This document shows positions 1-8,786 of a stretch of DNA of 64,000 nucleotides, piece by piece. Both the position numbers and the translations under genes were made by a program. Each line of letters begins with the position of its first letter. Position 1 is the stretch's first letter. The notes beneath the pieces are model-generated. The model did not search any database and was not told the DNA's origin. It saw only the letters and a list, made by a program, of their open reading frames with translations. The stretch covers positions 7,412,001-7,476,000 of the forward strand of contig NZ_CP023747.1 in assembly GCF_008704995.1 (NCBI RefSeq). Reading direction: 5' to 3'. The stretch comes from Streptomyces nodosus (GTDB lineage: Bacteria; Actinomycetota; Actinomycetes; Streptomycetales; Streptomycetaceae).

Positions 1-1036
1 TCACGAAGCGCATGGCGAGCATCGCACCCCAGATCAGCAGAGTGCTGCCGGTGTGCACCACCAGGAACTGCGGCACCGCCAGCACCACCACGCCCGCGAG
101 TCCGGCGATCACCACGGTGTGGGCCCCGATCCGGTCGCCCAGCAGGGACAGCCACGGGGTGACCACCAGCTCCAGGAAGGCCGCCAGGGTGAGGCCGTTG
201 AGCAGCATCGACTGCGAGACATGCGCATGGTCGTCGGCGTATGCCAGCAGATAGCTGGTCACCAGGTAGTAGCCGCCGGTCGCGGTGGCCAGTCCGAGGA
301 CGCCGAACAGCACGGTGCGCCAGTCCTTCTGCAGCACCTCCACGATCGGCAGCTTGTCCTCGGGCTGCCGCTGCTTCTCGATCCCGGCCATGGCCGGGGA
401 CTCCTCCAGCCGCAGCCGGACGACCAGGCCGACGCCCACCAGCACCGCGGACAGCAGGAACGGCACCCGCCAGCCCCAGCTGTGGAAGGCGGAGCTGCCG
501 AACAGGTTCATCAGACTGAAGGCGCCCGTGGACAGCAGCGCGCCGACCGAGGAACCGAGCTGGGCGAAGGAGCCGAAGAAGGTGGCCTTGCCCTTGGGGG
601 CGCTCTCCACCGCCACCAGCACCGCACCGCCCCACTCGCCGCCGATCGCGATGCCCTGCACCAGGCGCAGCACGATCAGCAGCGCGGGTGCCGCGGCGCC
701 TATCTGCGCGTAGGTGGGCAGCAGACCGATGCAGAAGGATGCGATGCCCATCATCAGCAGCGTGGTGACCAGCGTCTTCTTACGCCCGATGCGGTCGCCG
801 ATGTGTCCGAAGACGATGCCGCCGAGCGGCCGCAGCAGAAAACCGACGGCGAAGGTGCCGAAGGAGGAGAGGGTGCGCAGCAGCGGGGGCATGTCCGCCG
901 GGAAGAACACATCGTTGAAGACGATCGCGGCGGCGGTGGCGAAGGCGTAGAAGTCGTACCACTCGATCGAGGTGCCGACGAGCGCGGCGAGCGCCGCTCT
1001 TCGAGGGTTGGCGGAGCCGGTGGCAGGAGCCGTCAT
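1..1036 (-). CDS. MHS-family MFS transporter, C-terminus outside window
   Basis: This is a proton-coupled metabolite transporter of the inner membrane, cut by the window edge with about 345 codons visible. The start region reads MTAPATGSANPRRAALAALV, followed by TSIEWYDFYAF, a hallmark of the metabolite:H+ symporter branch of the MFS (ShiA/ProP/KgtP relatives). The loop between TM2 and TM3 carries GHIGDRIGRKK, the MFS signature. The substrate cannot be read from the sequence. The gene ends upstream of an amidohydrolase on the same strand, about 90 bases away, so it probably imports a compound processed by that enzyme and its neighbours. The ATG at 1036 starts the conserved N-terminus. Confidence 0.85.
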   Translation of the reverse strand, partial: MTAPATGSANPRRAALAALVGTSIEWYDFYAFATAAAIVFNDVFFPADMPPLLRTLSSFGTFAVGFLLRPLGGIVFGHIGDRIGRKKTLVTTLLMMGIASFCIGLLPTYAQIGAAAPALLIVLRLVQGIAIGGEWGGAVLVAVESAPKGKATFFGSFAQLGSSVGALLSTGAFSLMNLFGSSAFHSWGWRVPFLLSAVLVGVGLVVRLRLEESPAMAGIEKQRQPEDKLPIVEVLQKDWRTVLFGVLGLATATGGYYLVTSYLLAYADDHAHVSQSMLLNGLTLAAFLELVVTPWLSLLGDRIGAHTVVIAGLAGVVVLAVPQFLVVHTGSTLLIWGAMLAMRFV

Positions 1037-1129
1037 GGGTCACTCCGGGCAGTCTGGGGCGGGGCCGGGAAGGGGACGGGGGCTGGAAAGGAGACGGGGA
1101 CGGGGACGGGGGAACGGGGAGGGGACGGG

Positions 1130-2767
1130 TCAGCGGCCGGCGGCGGCCCAGGCGCGGCGTCCGCCCACCCAGGTCTCGCGGACCGCGATGTCACGCAGAT
1201 CCTCGGCGGGGGTGTGTGCCGGATCGGCGTCGAGGACGGTGAAGTCGGCCCAGGCGCCGACGGCCAGGGTGCCGGCCGACTGCTCCAGGTGCAGGGCACG
1301 GGCCGCGGCCGCGGTGTGGGCGTGCAGCCCGGCGGCGACCGGCAGCCGCAGCGACTCGTCGCCGAGGACGGTGCCGAGGACGGTACGGCGGGTCGCGCCG
1401 GCGTACACCGCCTCCAGCGGGGCGGGCGGGGCGACCGGCGCGTCGGAGCTGAACACCACGGGGACACCGGCCTCGGCGCAGCGCCCGGCCGGGTTGTAGC
1501 GGTGGCCGAGCTCGCCCACCGCGGCCAGGGTGCCGTCGCCGGTGCGCAGATGGTGCTGGGGCTGCATCACGGGGACGACGCCCAGATCGGCCATCCGCTG
1601 GATCTGGTCGTCGGTGGGCAGGCCGCAGTGCTCGATACGGTGCCGGATGCCCGGGCGGGGCAGGTCCGCCTGGGCCTTCTCCACGGCGTCCAGGACCATG
1701 CCGATGGCGTGCGGGGACTGGGCGTGGGTGGCGGTCTGCAGTCCGGCCCGGTGGGCGCGGCCGACCAGCTCGGCGTACTCCTCGGCGGTGTGGTAGAGCT
1801 GCCCGTGGTGGCAGCAGTCGGCGGCATAGCCCTCGGGGAAGTAGGCGGTCCAGCCGCCGAGGGTGCCGTCTGCGTAGAACTTCACGCCCTGCACCCGGAA
1901 GCGGTCGTCGCCGAGCGCCCTGACCAGCCCGAGGTCGAGGGCGGTGTCCAGCAGCGCGGAGGTGAGGTACGCCGAGACGCGCATCCGCAGGTCGCCCGCG
2001 TCGCGCAGCCGCAGATAGGCCTCCACCTCGCGGCGCGAGGCCTGGGCGTCGCCGACCGTGGTGACCCCGGCGGCCAGGAAGACGTCCTGGGCGTGCCGCA
2101 GCTGGTCGGCGAGGACGGCCTCGGGCTCGTCGAGGTGGAAGTTGGGGCCATGGTTGCCGATCTTGATGCCATGGGGGCCGGTGATCAGATCGCAGGCGGC
2201 GTCCCACAGCTCGCCGTTGGGCTCGCCGCCGGCGAAGCGCCCGATCCGGCCGCCCTCCGGTTCGGCGGTGCCGGCGGTGATGCCGTGCAGCCGCAGCGAG
2301 GCGGAGTTGACGACACCGCCGTGACCGGAGGCGTTCATCACATAGACCTCGCGGTCCTCGGTGACCCGGTCGAGATCGTGGCAGGTGGGGTGGCGGCGCT
2401 CGGCGAGACGGCGGTGCTCATAGCCGAAGGCACGCAGCGGCACCCCGGCGGGCAGCTCGCGCGCGGCCTCGGTGAGCACCCGCACCAGGGTGTCGATGTC
2501 CGGCACCCGCTCGGGGCGGACATCCACCCAGGCGAGCGCCTGCCCGTACATCACCGGGTGGCAGTGGGCGTCGACGAAACCGGGGTGCACGACTCCGCCG
2601 TCCAGCGCCAGCTCCTCGTCGATATGGCCGAGGGCGGCACGGGCGTCGGCCACGGTGCCGATGTGCAGGACCCGGCCGCCGCGCACGGCCAGCGCCTCGG
2701 CCCGTGAGCCGTCGGGCGCGACCACGGCGGCGCCGGCCACCAGCAGCGTGCGGTCGTTGTGGTGCAT
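1130..2767 (-). CDS. YtcJ-like metal-dependent amidohydrolase (Amidohydro_3)
   Basis: A predicted cytoplasmic zinc hydrolase of about 545 residues. The N-terminal composite domain leads into GFVDAHCHPVMYG, the HxH metal site. VKFYADGTLGGW supplies the lysine/aspartate strand typical of amidohydrolase family 3. THAQSPHA and RIEHCGL give the later histidines, and FSSDAPVAPPAPLEAVYA gives the catalytic aspartate. The family hydrolyses amides, esters or imides and individual substrates are rarely predictable. I chose ATG 2767 because GGAAGCAGG lies just upstream; the earlier ATGs at 2785 and 2860 lack a ribosome site. The transporter downstream on the same strand may form an operon with it. A 17-nt palindrome lies about 90 bases upstream. 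Confidence 0.85.
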   Translation of the reverse strand: MHHNDRTLLVAGAAVVAPDGSRAEALAVRGGRVLHIGTVADARAALGHIDEELALDGGVVHPGFVDAHCHPVMYGQALAWVDVRPERVPDIDTLVRVLTEAARELPAGVPLRAFGYEHRRLAERRHPTCHDLDRVTEDREVYVMNASGHGGVVNSASLRLHGITAGTAEPEGGRIGRFAGGEPNGELWDAACDLITGPHGIKIGNHGPNFHLDEPEAVLADQLRHAQDVFLAAGVTTVGDAQASRREVEAYLRLRDAGDLRMRVSAYLTSALLDTALDLGLVRALGDDRFRVQGVKFYADGTLGGWTAYFPEGYAADCCHHGQLYHTAEEYAELVGRAHRAGLQTATHAQSPHAIGMVLDAVEKAQADLPRPGIRHRIEHCGLPTDDQIQRMADLGVVPVMQPQHHLRTGDGTLAAVGELGHRYNPAGRCAEAGVPVVFSSDAPVAPPAPLEAVYAGATRRTVLGTVLGDESLRLPVAAGLHAHTAAAARALHLEQSAGTLAVGAWADFTVLDADPAHTPAEDLRDIAVRETWVGGRRAWAAAGR

Positions 2768-2856
2768 GGGGATGCCTGCTTCCATTGCGGGGAGATTGTC
2801 GTTTCGACCGCGCGACATGGCGAGAACGGTCGATCCGTTGGCGCAGACACTAGGGT

Positions 2857-2873
2857 GCAATCGTTTCGATTGC
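2857..2873. promoter_or_regulatory. Palindromic operator candidate upstream of the amidohydrolase
   Basis: GCAATCG-TTT-CGATTGC is a perfect 7+3+7 inverted repeat in the gap between the amidohydrolase (start 2767) and the end of the Lrp gene. Read on the minus strand it continues into TTGCACCC. A related string, CGAAACG(TAAG)TTGCACCC, occurs at 4026-4045 in front of the divergent hydroxyacid dehydrogenase. That pairing suggests one regulator, most simply the Lrp protein encoded between the two sites. This is inference. Confidence 0.4.
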
Positions 2874-2957
2874 CAGTGTTCGACGTAAAGAACTTTTCGG
2901 TTGTCTCCTTGGTCGCCTGCGGACGATTCGTTCGCCTGCTCGTGAGTGAGGGGCGGG

Positions 2958-3896
2958 TCAGGGCAGTCCGGCCGAGGCGTCGCCCGGCACCTTCCGGCCC
3001 AGGTCGTAGCGCTCCTTGACCAGCTCCAGATGGAACCAGCTCTCCAGCGAACGCACTCCGGCGCAGGTGCGGATGGACTCCAGTGTGCGGGTCACGGCGT
3101 CCAGCGACTCCGCGGTCACCGTGCCCACCAGATCCGCCGACCCCATGCACGCGGAGAGATAGGACACCCGGGGTGAGGCGGCGATCCGCTCGGCCGCGCC
3201 CGACGCGGTGCCGTCGAGCCGCACCGCGAAACCGCACAGGAAACCCAGCCCCAGCAGCTCCGGCCGTACCAGCGCCACCACCCGGGCGACCCCGCTGTCC
3301 ATCAGTCGCAGGGTTCTCGCCCGGGTCGCCCCCGGGGACAGCCCCACCCGCTCGGCGAGATCGGCGAACGGCAGCCTGCCGTCCAGCTGCAACTCGTCCA
3401 GCAGTCGCTGGTCCACCTCGTCCGGCGTCACATCGGCCGGCGCGGCGGGCATCAGATACGGATCCTTGACCACCCGGGTGTACACCTGTGCCTGCACCTC
3501 CTGGACCCCGGGCAGCGAGCGCACCGTGTCCATCACCTCGGTCAGCGCCGGGAAGTCCGCCGCACGCAGCTCCGCCACCACCGGGCGGCGCCCTGCGGTC
3601 AGGGTGACGAAGGGTGCCTGCGGCAGCGCCGCGATCGCCCGCGCCACCGGGGCGGCCTCACCGCGGACGTCGATCGAGACATGGCCGGACGCGGTGATGC
3701 CCTGGACGGCCGGGTGCACGATGGCCACCACGCGCAGCGCCCCCGAATCCAGCAGCCGCTGCACCCGGGCCCGCACGGCAGGCCGCGACAGGCCCACCCG
3801 CTGTGCCAGCGACTCGTACTGCAGCCTGCCGTCCGCCTGCAGCTCGCGCACGACCTCACGGTCGATGTCGTCCAGGCCCGTGCCGTCCAGATCCAC
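2958..3896 (-). CDS. Tandem Lrp/AsnC-type transcriptional regulator
   Basis: A regulator of about 312 residues built from two Lrp units in tandem. The first helix-turn-helix contains DREVVRELQADGRLQYESLA, with VGLSRPAVRARVQRL as the recognition segment, followed by a RAM-like ligand domain. A second unit begins near LDELQLDGRLPFADLAERVG and has its own RAM domain. Standard Lrp proteins are half this length; fused double Lrp proteins are known in actinomycetes. I set the start at GTG 3896, not the upstream ATG codons (3932, 4013, 4019), because GAGAGGAAG sits about 7 bases ahead of it. The gene is divergent from the dehydrogenase/aldolase pair and probably controls it and the amidohydrolase in response to a small metabolite. 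Confidence 0.85.
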   Translation of the reverse strand: MDLDGTGLDDIDREVVRELQADGRLQYESLAQRVGLSRPAVRARVQRLLDSGALRVVAIVHPAVQGITASGHVSIDVRGEAAPVARAIAALPQAPFVTLTAGRRPVVAELRAADFPALTEVMDTVRSLPGVQEVQAQVYTRVVKDPYLMPAAPADVTPDEVDQRLLDELQLDGRLPFADLAERVGLSPGATRARTLRLMDSGVARVVALVRPELLGLGFLCGFAVRLDGTASGAAERIAASPRVSYLSACMGSADLVGTVTAESLDAVTRTLESIRTCAGVRSLESWFHLELVKERYDLGRKVPGDASAGLP

Positions 3897-4082
3897 CCCG
3901 TGACTTCCTCTCCCATGGCCACCGGTGGCCATCTCATGCCACCGGACCCGGCCATTCTGCGCCACCGGCAGACCCGGGCCGGCCCCCGCCGGTTCCGCTC
4001 CGCGGGCAGGCATGGACAAGGTGGCAGGCGAAACGTAAGTTGCACCCCGTCACCGCATCCGATTCATCTGTGGAGCCCGTGC

Positions 4083-5057
4083 ATGCCCAGACCCGTAGCC
4101 GTCTTCACCGATCTCGAGGACCTCGATCCGACGCCCGGGATCACCCTGCTCACCGAGGCGGGCTTCGAGGTCCGGATCGCCGACGCCCCCGACGCCGACT
4201 CCATCGTCCGGGCCGCCGCCGACGCCGTCGGCCTGCTCGTCGGCTACGCCCCGGTGGACGCCGCGCTGCTCGACCGGCTCCCCTCGGTGCGGATCATCGC
4301 CACTCTGTCCGCCGGGTACGACCAAGTGGACATCGAGGCGACGCGGGCCCGCGGCGTATGGGTGTGCAACCTTCCCGACGCCGCCACCGAGGAGGTCGCC
4401 GTCCACGCCCTCGCCAGCGCCCTCGCCCTGGTGCGCCGGCTGCCCCAGGCCGATGCGACGGTGCGCGGCGGAGGCTGGAACCAGGAGTTCACCCGGCGGG
4501 AACTGCCCCGGCGCACGAGCGAGTTGACCCTCGGCATCGTCGGGATGGGCCGCATCGGCAGCCGACTGGCCGACTTCGCCCGGCCGGTCTTCGGCAGGGT
4601 CGCCGGGTTCGACCCGCGGGGCCGCACCGGCCGCTGGCCCGCCCATGTCGAGTCCCTTGACCTGGACGGCCTGATCGAGAACAGCGATGTGCTCTCGCTG
4701 CACCTGCCGCTCACCGCGTCCACCCGGGGTCTGATCGACCGCCGGGAACTGGCCCGGATGCCGCACGGCGCCTTCCTGGTGAACGTCTCCCGCGGCGGAC
4801 TCCTCGACCACGCCGCCCTGCTGGAGGCCCTGGACGAGGGCCGGCTCACCGGCGCGGCCCTGGATGTGCTGCCCGAGGAACCGCCCGCCGACGGCGACCC
4901 GCTGCGCACCCACCCCCGGCTGCTGCTCTCGCCGCACAGCGCCTACCTCAGCGACGCCGCCAACCGGGCGTACGTCGAGCGGCCCGCCGCCAACCTGGTC
5001 GCCTGGTACCGCACCGGCCGGCCCCTCACCCCCGTACCCGAAGGAGTGCCCGCATGA
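4083..5057 (+). CDS. D-isomer-specific 2-hydroxyacid dehydrogenase
   Basis: A 324-residue NAD(P)-dependent dehydrogenase that interconverts a 2-ketoacid and a D-2-hydroxyacid in the cytoplasm. The Rossmann motif GIVGMGRIGSRLADFA lies near residues 153-168. The three family catalytic residues are visible: Arg in VNVSRGGLLD, Glu in LDVLPEEPP and His in LLLSPHSAYLS. ATG 4083 has GGAG seven bases upstream; longer frames reaching 3681 run through the regulator's promoter and are not credible. The next gene overlaps by four bases (ATGA), so the two are translationally coupled. The substrate is unknown; pairing with a class II aldolase-fold protein suggests sugar-acid or hydroxyacid catabolism. Confidence 0.88.
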   Translation: MPRPVAVFTDLEDLDPTPGITLLTEAGFEVRIADAPDADSIVRAAADAVGLLVGYAPVDAALLDRLPSVRIIATLSAGYDQVDIEATRARGVWVCNLPDAATEEVAVHALASALALVRRLPQADATVRGGGWNQEFTRRELPRRTSELTLGIVGMGRIGSRLADFARPVFGRVAGFDPRGRTGRWPAHVESLDLDGLIENSDVLSLHLPLTASTRGLIDRRELARMPHGAFLVNVSRGGLLDHAALLEALDEGRLTGAALDVLPEEPPADGDPLRTHPRLLLSPHSAYLSDAANRAYVERPAANLVAWYRTGRPLTPVPEGVPA

Positions 5058-5842
5058 CCGACCTGCTCGCCGCCCCCGCCGCCACCGGCTCCTGCGACGC
5101 CGAGGAGGAGCGGCGTCTGCGTCGCGAACTGGCCGCCGTCTACCGGCTGGTCGCCCACTTCCGGATGACCGACCTGATCTTCACCCATATCTCGGTGCGG
5201 CTCCCGGGGCCCGACCACCACTTCCTGATCAACCCCTACGGCCTGCTCTTCGAGGAGATCACCGCCTCCAACCTGGTCAAGATCGACCTGTCCGGCAACC
5301 CCGTCGAGGAGACGCCCCACAAGGTCAACCCGGCCGGCTTCGTCATCCACAGCGCCATCCACGCCGCCCGCGCCGACGCCCGGTGCGTGCTGCACACCCA
5401 CACCAGGGCCGGCTGCGCGGTGGCCGCCCAGGAGGCCGGGCTGCTCCCGCTCAACCAGATGTCCATGGAGTTCTACGACCGGGTCGGCTACCACGACTAC
5501 GAGGGCGTCGCCCTCAACCTCGACGAGCAGCGGCGCCTGGTCGCCGATCTGGGCGGCCACCCCGCGCTGATCCTGCGCAACCACGGTCTGCTCACCGTCG
5601 GCGAGACCCCCGGGCAGGCGTTCCTGCGGATGTACTACCTGGAGAAGGCCTGCGAGATCCAGGTGACCGCGCAGGCCGGCGGCGCACCGCTGACCGTGCC
5701 GTCCGCCGAGGTGTGCGAGTACACCGCCCAGCAGCTGACCGGCACCGCCGAGGCCGACTTCCAGGACGACGACGCCGTCGAGCTCGCCTGGTCCGCCCTG
5801 CTCCGCCTGGCCGACCGGATCGCCCCGGACCACCGCGACTGA
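5054..5842 (+). CDS. Class II aldolase/adducin family protein
   Basis: A 262-residue protein of the fuculose-phosphate aldolase/adducin fold. LHTHTRAG gives the paired zinc-binding histidines and ILRNHGLLTVG the third, C-terminal histidine, so the metal site looks intact. The N-terminal segment containing FTHISVRLPG and the fixed-length single domain match the family. Members cleave or decarboxylate phosphorylated or free hydroxy-ketoacids; the exact reaction cannot be read. The ATG overlaps the stop of the dehydrogenase gene (ATGA), so they form one operon. A long GC hairpin at 5906-5947 closes the transcript. Confidence 0.85.
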   Translation: MTDLLAAPAATGSCDAEEERRLRRELAAVYRLVAHFRMTDLIFTHISVRLPGPDHHFLINPYGLLFEEITASNLVKIDLSGNPVEETPHKVNPAGFVIHSAIHAARADARCVLHTHTRAGCAVAAQEAGLLPLNQMSMEFYDRVGYHDYEGVALNLDEQRRLVADLGGHPALILRNHGLLTVGETPGQAFLRMYYLEKACEIQVTAQAGGAPLTVPSAEVCEYTAQQLTGTAEADFQDDDAVELAWSALLRLADRIAPDHRD

Positions 5843-5905
5843 CCTGGATCACGGGGGTCGACCCCGATCACTCGGGACTGCCCCGGACCGTATGACGACC
5901 TCGAC

Positions 5906-5947
5906 CGCCCGCCCCCGCCCCGGTGTCCCCGAAGGCGAGGGCGGGCG
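5906..5947 (+). terminator. Hairpin terminator after the class II aldolase gene
   Basis: CGCCCGCCCCCGCC pairs with GGCGAGGGCGGGCG across a 14-base loop, with one mismatch in 14 positions. It starts 63 bases after the stop codon. There is no U tract, which is common for actinomycete terminators. Confidence 0.6.
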
Positions 5948-6130
5948 TTGTCACACCCTGAGTCACCCGCACGTTCCGTAAGGTGGAAAACCGTGCTTGG
6001 GCCGAGGCTGCGCCCTCGTCCGTCGAATCGAATGCGACCCGTCGAATTTCTCCCGGCGCCGTTGTTCCACGGTTCCGGCCGGGCTCGAAACCGGCTGCGC
6101 CATGACAGCCGGACCGGTCCGTCGTGCCTC

Positions 6131-6145
6131 ATAGGCAAAGCCGAT
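6131..6145. promoter_or_regulatory. LysR-type T-N11-A site upstream of the kinase gene
   Basis: ATAGGCAAAGCCGAT fits the T-N11-A rule for LysR operators. It matches 11 of 15 bases of the site at 10573-10587 in front of the LysR gene. It lies 136 bases before the GTG of the PfkB-type kinase. The 438-base gap 5843-6280 otherwise holds the aldolase terminator and no credible gene. Assignment to the LysR protein at 10586 is inference from the matching sites. Confidence 0.45.
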
Positions 6146-6280
6146 CAGACGTGCTGGATCTGATTATGGTTTCCGCAGGTCAGGATTCGTACCGTGGGGC
6201 AACCATTCCACACGAGGCCGGCCGGCACTTCCGCTCTCTCCAGCTGAACGGCCGACGCTCAGGGGCCAAGGAGGCTTATC

Positions 6281-7165
6281 GTGCTCGGGATCATCGGCGA
6301 TCTCGTCGAAGACGTCGTTGTCTGGCTCGCGGAGCCGCTTCAACACGGCACGGACACGGCGGCTGAGATCTTCCATACCCGCGGCGGCAGCGGCGCCAAT
6401 GTCGCAGCGTGCGCGGCGGCCCTCGGACCCACCCGGTTCATCGGATGTGTCGGGGACGACAGCCTCGGCGACACCCTGGTGGCCGGCCTTGCGGCAGAAG
6501 GCGTGGACGTCCGCGTCCAGCGCCGCGGAAGCACCGGCACCATCGTGATCCTCATCGATGAGAACGCCGAAAGGACCATGCTGCCGCACCGCGGCGCCTC
6601 GACCATGCTCGACGAGGTGCCGGACCCATGGCTCGAAGGACTGGAACTGCTCCATGTTCCCGCCTACTCGTTCGACGGCGAACCGGTCGGAGCCACGGCT
6701 GTCGATGTGATCCGGCGAGCGAAGAAGCGCGGTGTTCTCGTCTCGGTGGACGCCTCCTCGACCGGAATGCTGGCGGGTTATGGGGTCCGTCGATTTCTGG
6801 ACCTCATGGCGGATCTGGAACCGGATTTCCTGATCGCCAATGAGAGCGAGGCCGAATTCCTCGGGCTCTCGGCCGGCGGCGCACCCGGCCCGAACCGTGA
6901 GAGGGTCGCCAAAACAGTCGTAGTGGCGAAAGCCGGTCCGCATCCCACCGTCGTCCACGTCCCGCACGGCGAACCCGTCGTCGTACCGGTGCCACCGGTG
7001 GAGCACATCCGCGACCTGACCGGCGCGGGTGACGCCTTCGCCGCCGGTTTCCTGTCCACGTTCCTCAGGACCAAGGACCTGTACGAGGCCTGCGTCAGCG
7101 GTCACGGCACAGCCGCACGGGTCCTTTCCGCCCCGGGCTCCACGGCGAAGCCCGCCTGCGACTAG
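6281..7165 (+). CDS. PfkB-family sugar/nucleoside kinase (possible pseudouridine kinase)
   Basis: A 294-residue ribokinase-fold kinase. GGSGANVAACAAALG near residue 35 is the N-terminal PfkB signature. DLTGAGDAFAAGF near residue 246 is the C-terminal signature with the catalytic Asp and anion hole. The start is GTG 6281, preceded by AAGGAGG. PfkB proteins phosphorylate ribose, adenosine, fructose-1-phosphate or pseudouridine. A psuG gene about 2.4 kb downstream and a shared operator-like site make pseudouridine or another C- or N-nucleoside the leading candidate, since PsuG acts on the 5'-phosphate. The substrate assignment is inference. An MFS gene follows after 29 bases, suggesting an operon for uptake or export plus phosphorylation. 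Confidence 0.82.
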   Translation: MLGIIGDLVEDVVVWLAEPLQHGTDTAAEIFHTRGGSGANVAACAAALGPTRFIGCVGDDSLGDTLVAGLAAEGVDVRVQRRGSTGTIVILIDENAERTMLPHRGASTMLDEVPDPWLEGLELLHVPAYSFDGEPVGATAVDVIRRAKKRGVLVSVDASSTGMLAGYGVRRFLDLMADLEPDFLIANESEAEFLGLSAGGAPGPNRERVAKTVVVAKAGPHPTVVHVPHGEPVVVPVPPVEHIRDLTGAGDAFAAGFLSTFLRTKDLYEACVSGHGTAARVLSAPGSTAKPACD

Positions 7166-7194
7166 TCGCATCCGACGTCAAGGACGGGACCCCG

Positions 7195-8634
7195 ATGACG
7201 CGAGTGCTCCACGACACGGTCGAGGCGACCGTCGAAACGCCGCACAGACCCAGGTCCGTCGCGGCACTCATGATCGCTCTCCTCGCGGCCTGCACGGCCT
7301 TCCAGCTCAATGCCAGCATGCTCAGTCCGGTGCTGGTCGTCATGGCGAGAGAACTCCATACGGACCAGGTCGCCGTCGGGCTCTCCCAGACCGCGTTCTA
7401 TACCAGCACAGCCGTCTTCGGGCTGTTCCTGCCGCGGCTGAGCGACATCGTCGGCCGGCGCAGGGTCCTGCTCGGAATGATGATCGTCATGGTCGTCGGG
7501 GCGGTCCTGGCCGCGCTCGCACCCACGATGACGGTCCTGGTCATCGCCCGGGCGATCCAGGGAGTCACGGGCGCGGTGGTGCCGGTGTGCCTGATGATCC
7601 TGCGGGACGAGGTCCGCGACCCACGGCGCTACGGGACCCTGATGGGAGTCGTCACCGCGGTCAACGGCGGCATCGCCGGTATCGACGCGATCGGCGGGGG
7701 CACACTCGGGACCGCGTTCGGTTTCCGTTCCGTGTTCTGGGTGATCGCCGCGGTCGGGGTGCTCGCCGTCGCCTGCTGCCACCGTGGCGTCCCGGAGAGC
7801 CGCCCCTCCCGAGGGACCCGCATGGACTGGTACGGAGGACTGTCCCTCGCCGCGGTCGTCTTCCTCTTCCAGTCGGCGGTCAACGAGATGGGCAAGGGCA
7901 GCGGTGCCGACCGGATGCTCATGGGAGGGCTGCTGCTCGGCGGTCTGATCGCCGCCGTCGCCTTCTGGCGCATCGAGAACACCGTCGAACACCCCCTGGC
8001 CTCACCGGCCCTGCTGAAGCGCCGTGCGACCTGGGCCACCGTGGCCACCACCGTCCTCACCCTGGCCGGGGTGATCGCGACCGTCAACGGCATCGCCATG
8101 TCGATCGCCCAGGACACCAGGGCGGGGTTCGGGCTGGGGGCCGATGCCGCCTCGCTGCTCCTGCTGACCCCCTACGCGCTGCTCGGCTGGATCGTCGCGC
8201 CCTTCGCGGGACGGCTCGCGCCCGTCGTCGGCTATCGCGCGATCCTGCGGATCGGGCTGGCCGGCAGCGTCGTCGGCATCGTGGGGCTCGCCCTGTTCGG
8301 AACCCGGAGTCTGACCTTCCTCGTCGGTGGGACCCTGCTCCTCGGAGTGGTCTACGCGGGAATGGCCAACATCATGCTCAACGGTCTCGGTGTCGTGCTG
8401 TCCCCGCCCGGCAACCCGGGTTTTCTGCCGGGCCTGAACTCCGCGGGCTTCGGGCTCGGCGCGGGGCTGAGTTTCGCCGTCCTGCCGGCCGTCGAGGCCG
8501 CCATCGGCCCCAACGGCCGGAGCAGCCATGCCGGATACACATGGGCCATGCTCGTCGGCGCCGTTATCATGGCGCTCGCGTTTCTGATGTCGTTGCTCAT
8601 TCCCCGCCCGGTCGACGCGGAGACGAAGAGCTGA
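7195..8634 (+). CDS. MFS transporter of the nucleoside-like locus
   Basis: A 479-residue integral membrane transporter. After a short cytoplasmic N-terminus the first membrane segment begins at AALMIALLAACTAFQLNASM. The loop after TM2 has RLSDIVGRRRVLLG, the MFS motif A. RAIQGVTGAVVPV resembles motif C of drug/proton antiporters. The length fits 12-14 segments. It follows the PfkB kinase by 29 bases and is probably co-transcribed; a GC hairpin at 8673-8711 ends the unit. Whether it imports a nucleoside or exports a product cannot be told from the sequence. Confidence 0.83.
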   Translation: MTRVLHDTVEATVETPHRPRSVAALMIALLAACTAFQLNASMLSPVLVVMARELHTDQVAVGLSQTAFYTSTAVFGLFLPRLSDIVGRRRVLLGMMIVMVVGAVLAALAPTMTVLVIARAIQGVTGAVVPVCLMILRDEVRDPRRYGTLMGVVTAVNGGIAGIDAIGGGTLGTAFGFRSVFWVIAAVGVLAVACCHRGVPESRPSRGTRMDWYGGLSLAAVVFLFQSAVNEMGKGSGADRMLMGGLLLGGLIAAVAFWRIENTVEHPLASPALLKRRATWATVATTVLTLAGVIATVNGIAMSIAQDTRAGFGLGADAASLLLLTPYALLGWIVAPFAGRLAPVVGYRAILRIGLAGSVVGIVGLALFGTRSLTFLVGGTLLLGVVYAGMANIMLNGLGVVLSPPGNPGFLPGLNSAGFGLGAGLSFAVLPAVEAAIGPNGRSSHAGYTWAMLVGAVIMALAFLMSLLIPRPVDAETKS

Positions 8635-8672
8635 CGGACCACCGGCCCGGGCGGCCTTTCGGACAGTCGAGG

Positions 8673-8711
8673 ACGGGGGCGCCCGGGATCCAGTGGTCCG
8701 GGCGCCCCCGT
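8673..8711 (+). terminator. Hairpin terminator between the MFS gene and trpF
   Basis: ACGGGGGCGCCCGG pairs perfectly over 14 bases with CCGGGCGCCCCCGT around an 11-base loop. It starts 38 bases after the transporter stop, so trpF downstream probably needs its own promoter or read-through. Confidence 0.75.
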
Positions 8712-8786
8712 CGTGACGAGCGGGGCAGTGGACAGCAGGCCCACCGGATCGAGGAGCGGGCCGTCGAGGAGAGGGCACAGGGTTCG

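Noticed and set aside
53..2707. Very long plus-strand open frame of more than 880 codons
   Set aside because: It is antisense to the transporter and amidohydrolase genes, which carry family motifs. Its protein is Arg/Gly/Gln-rich low-complexity, typical of high-GC shadow frames.
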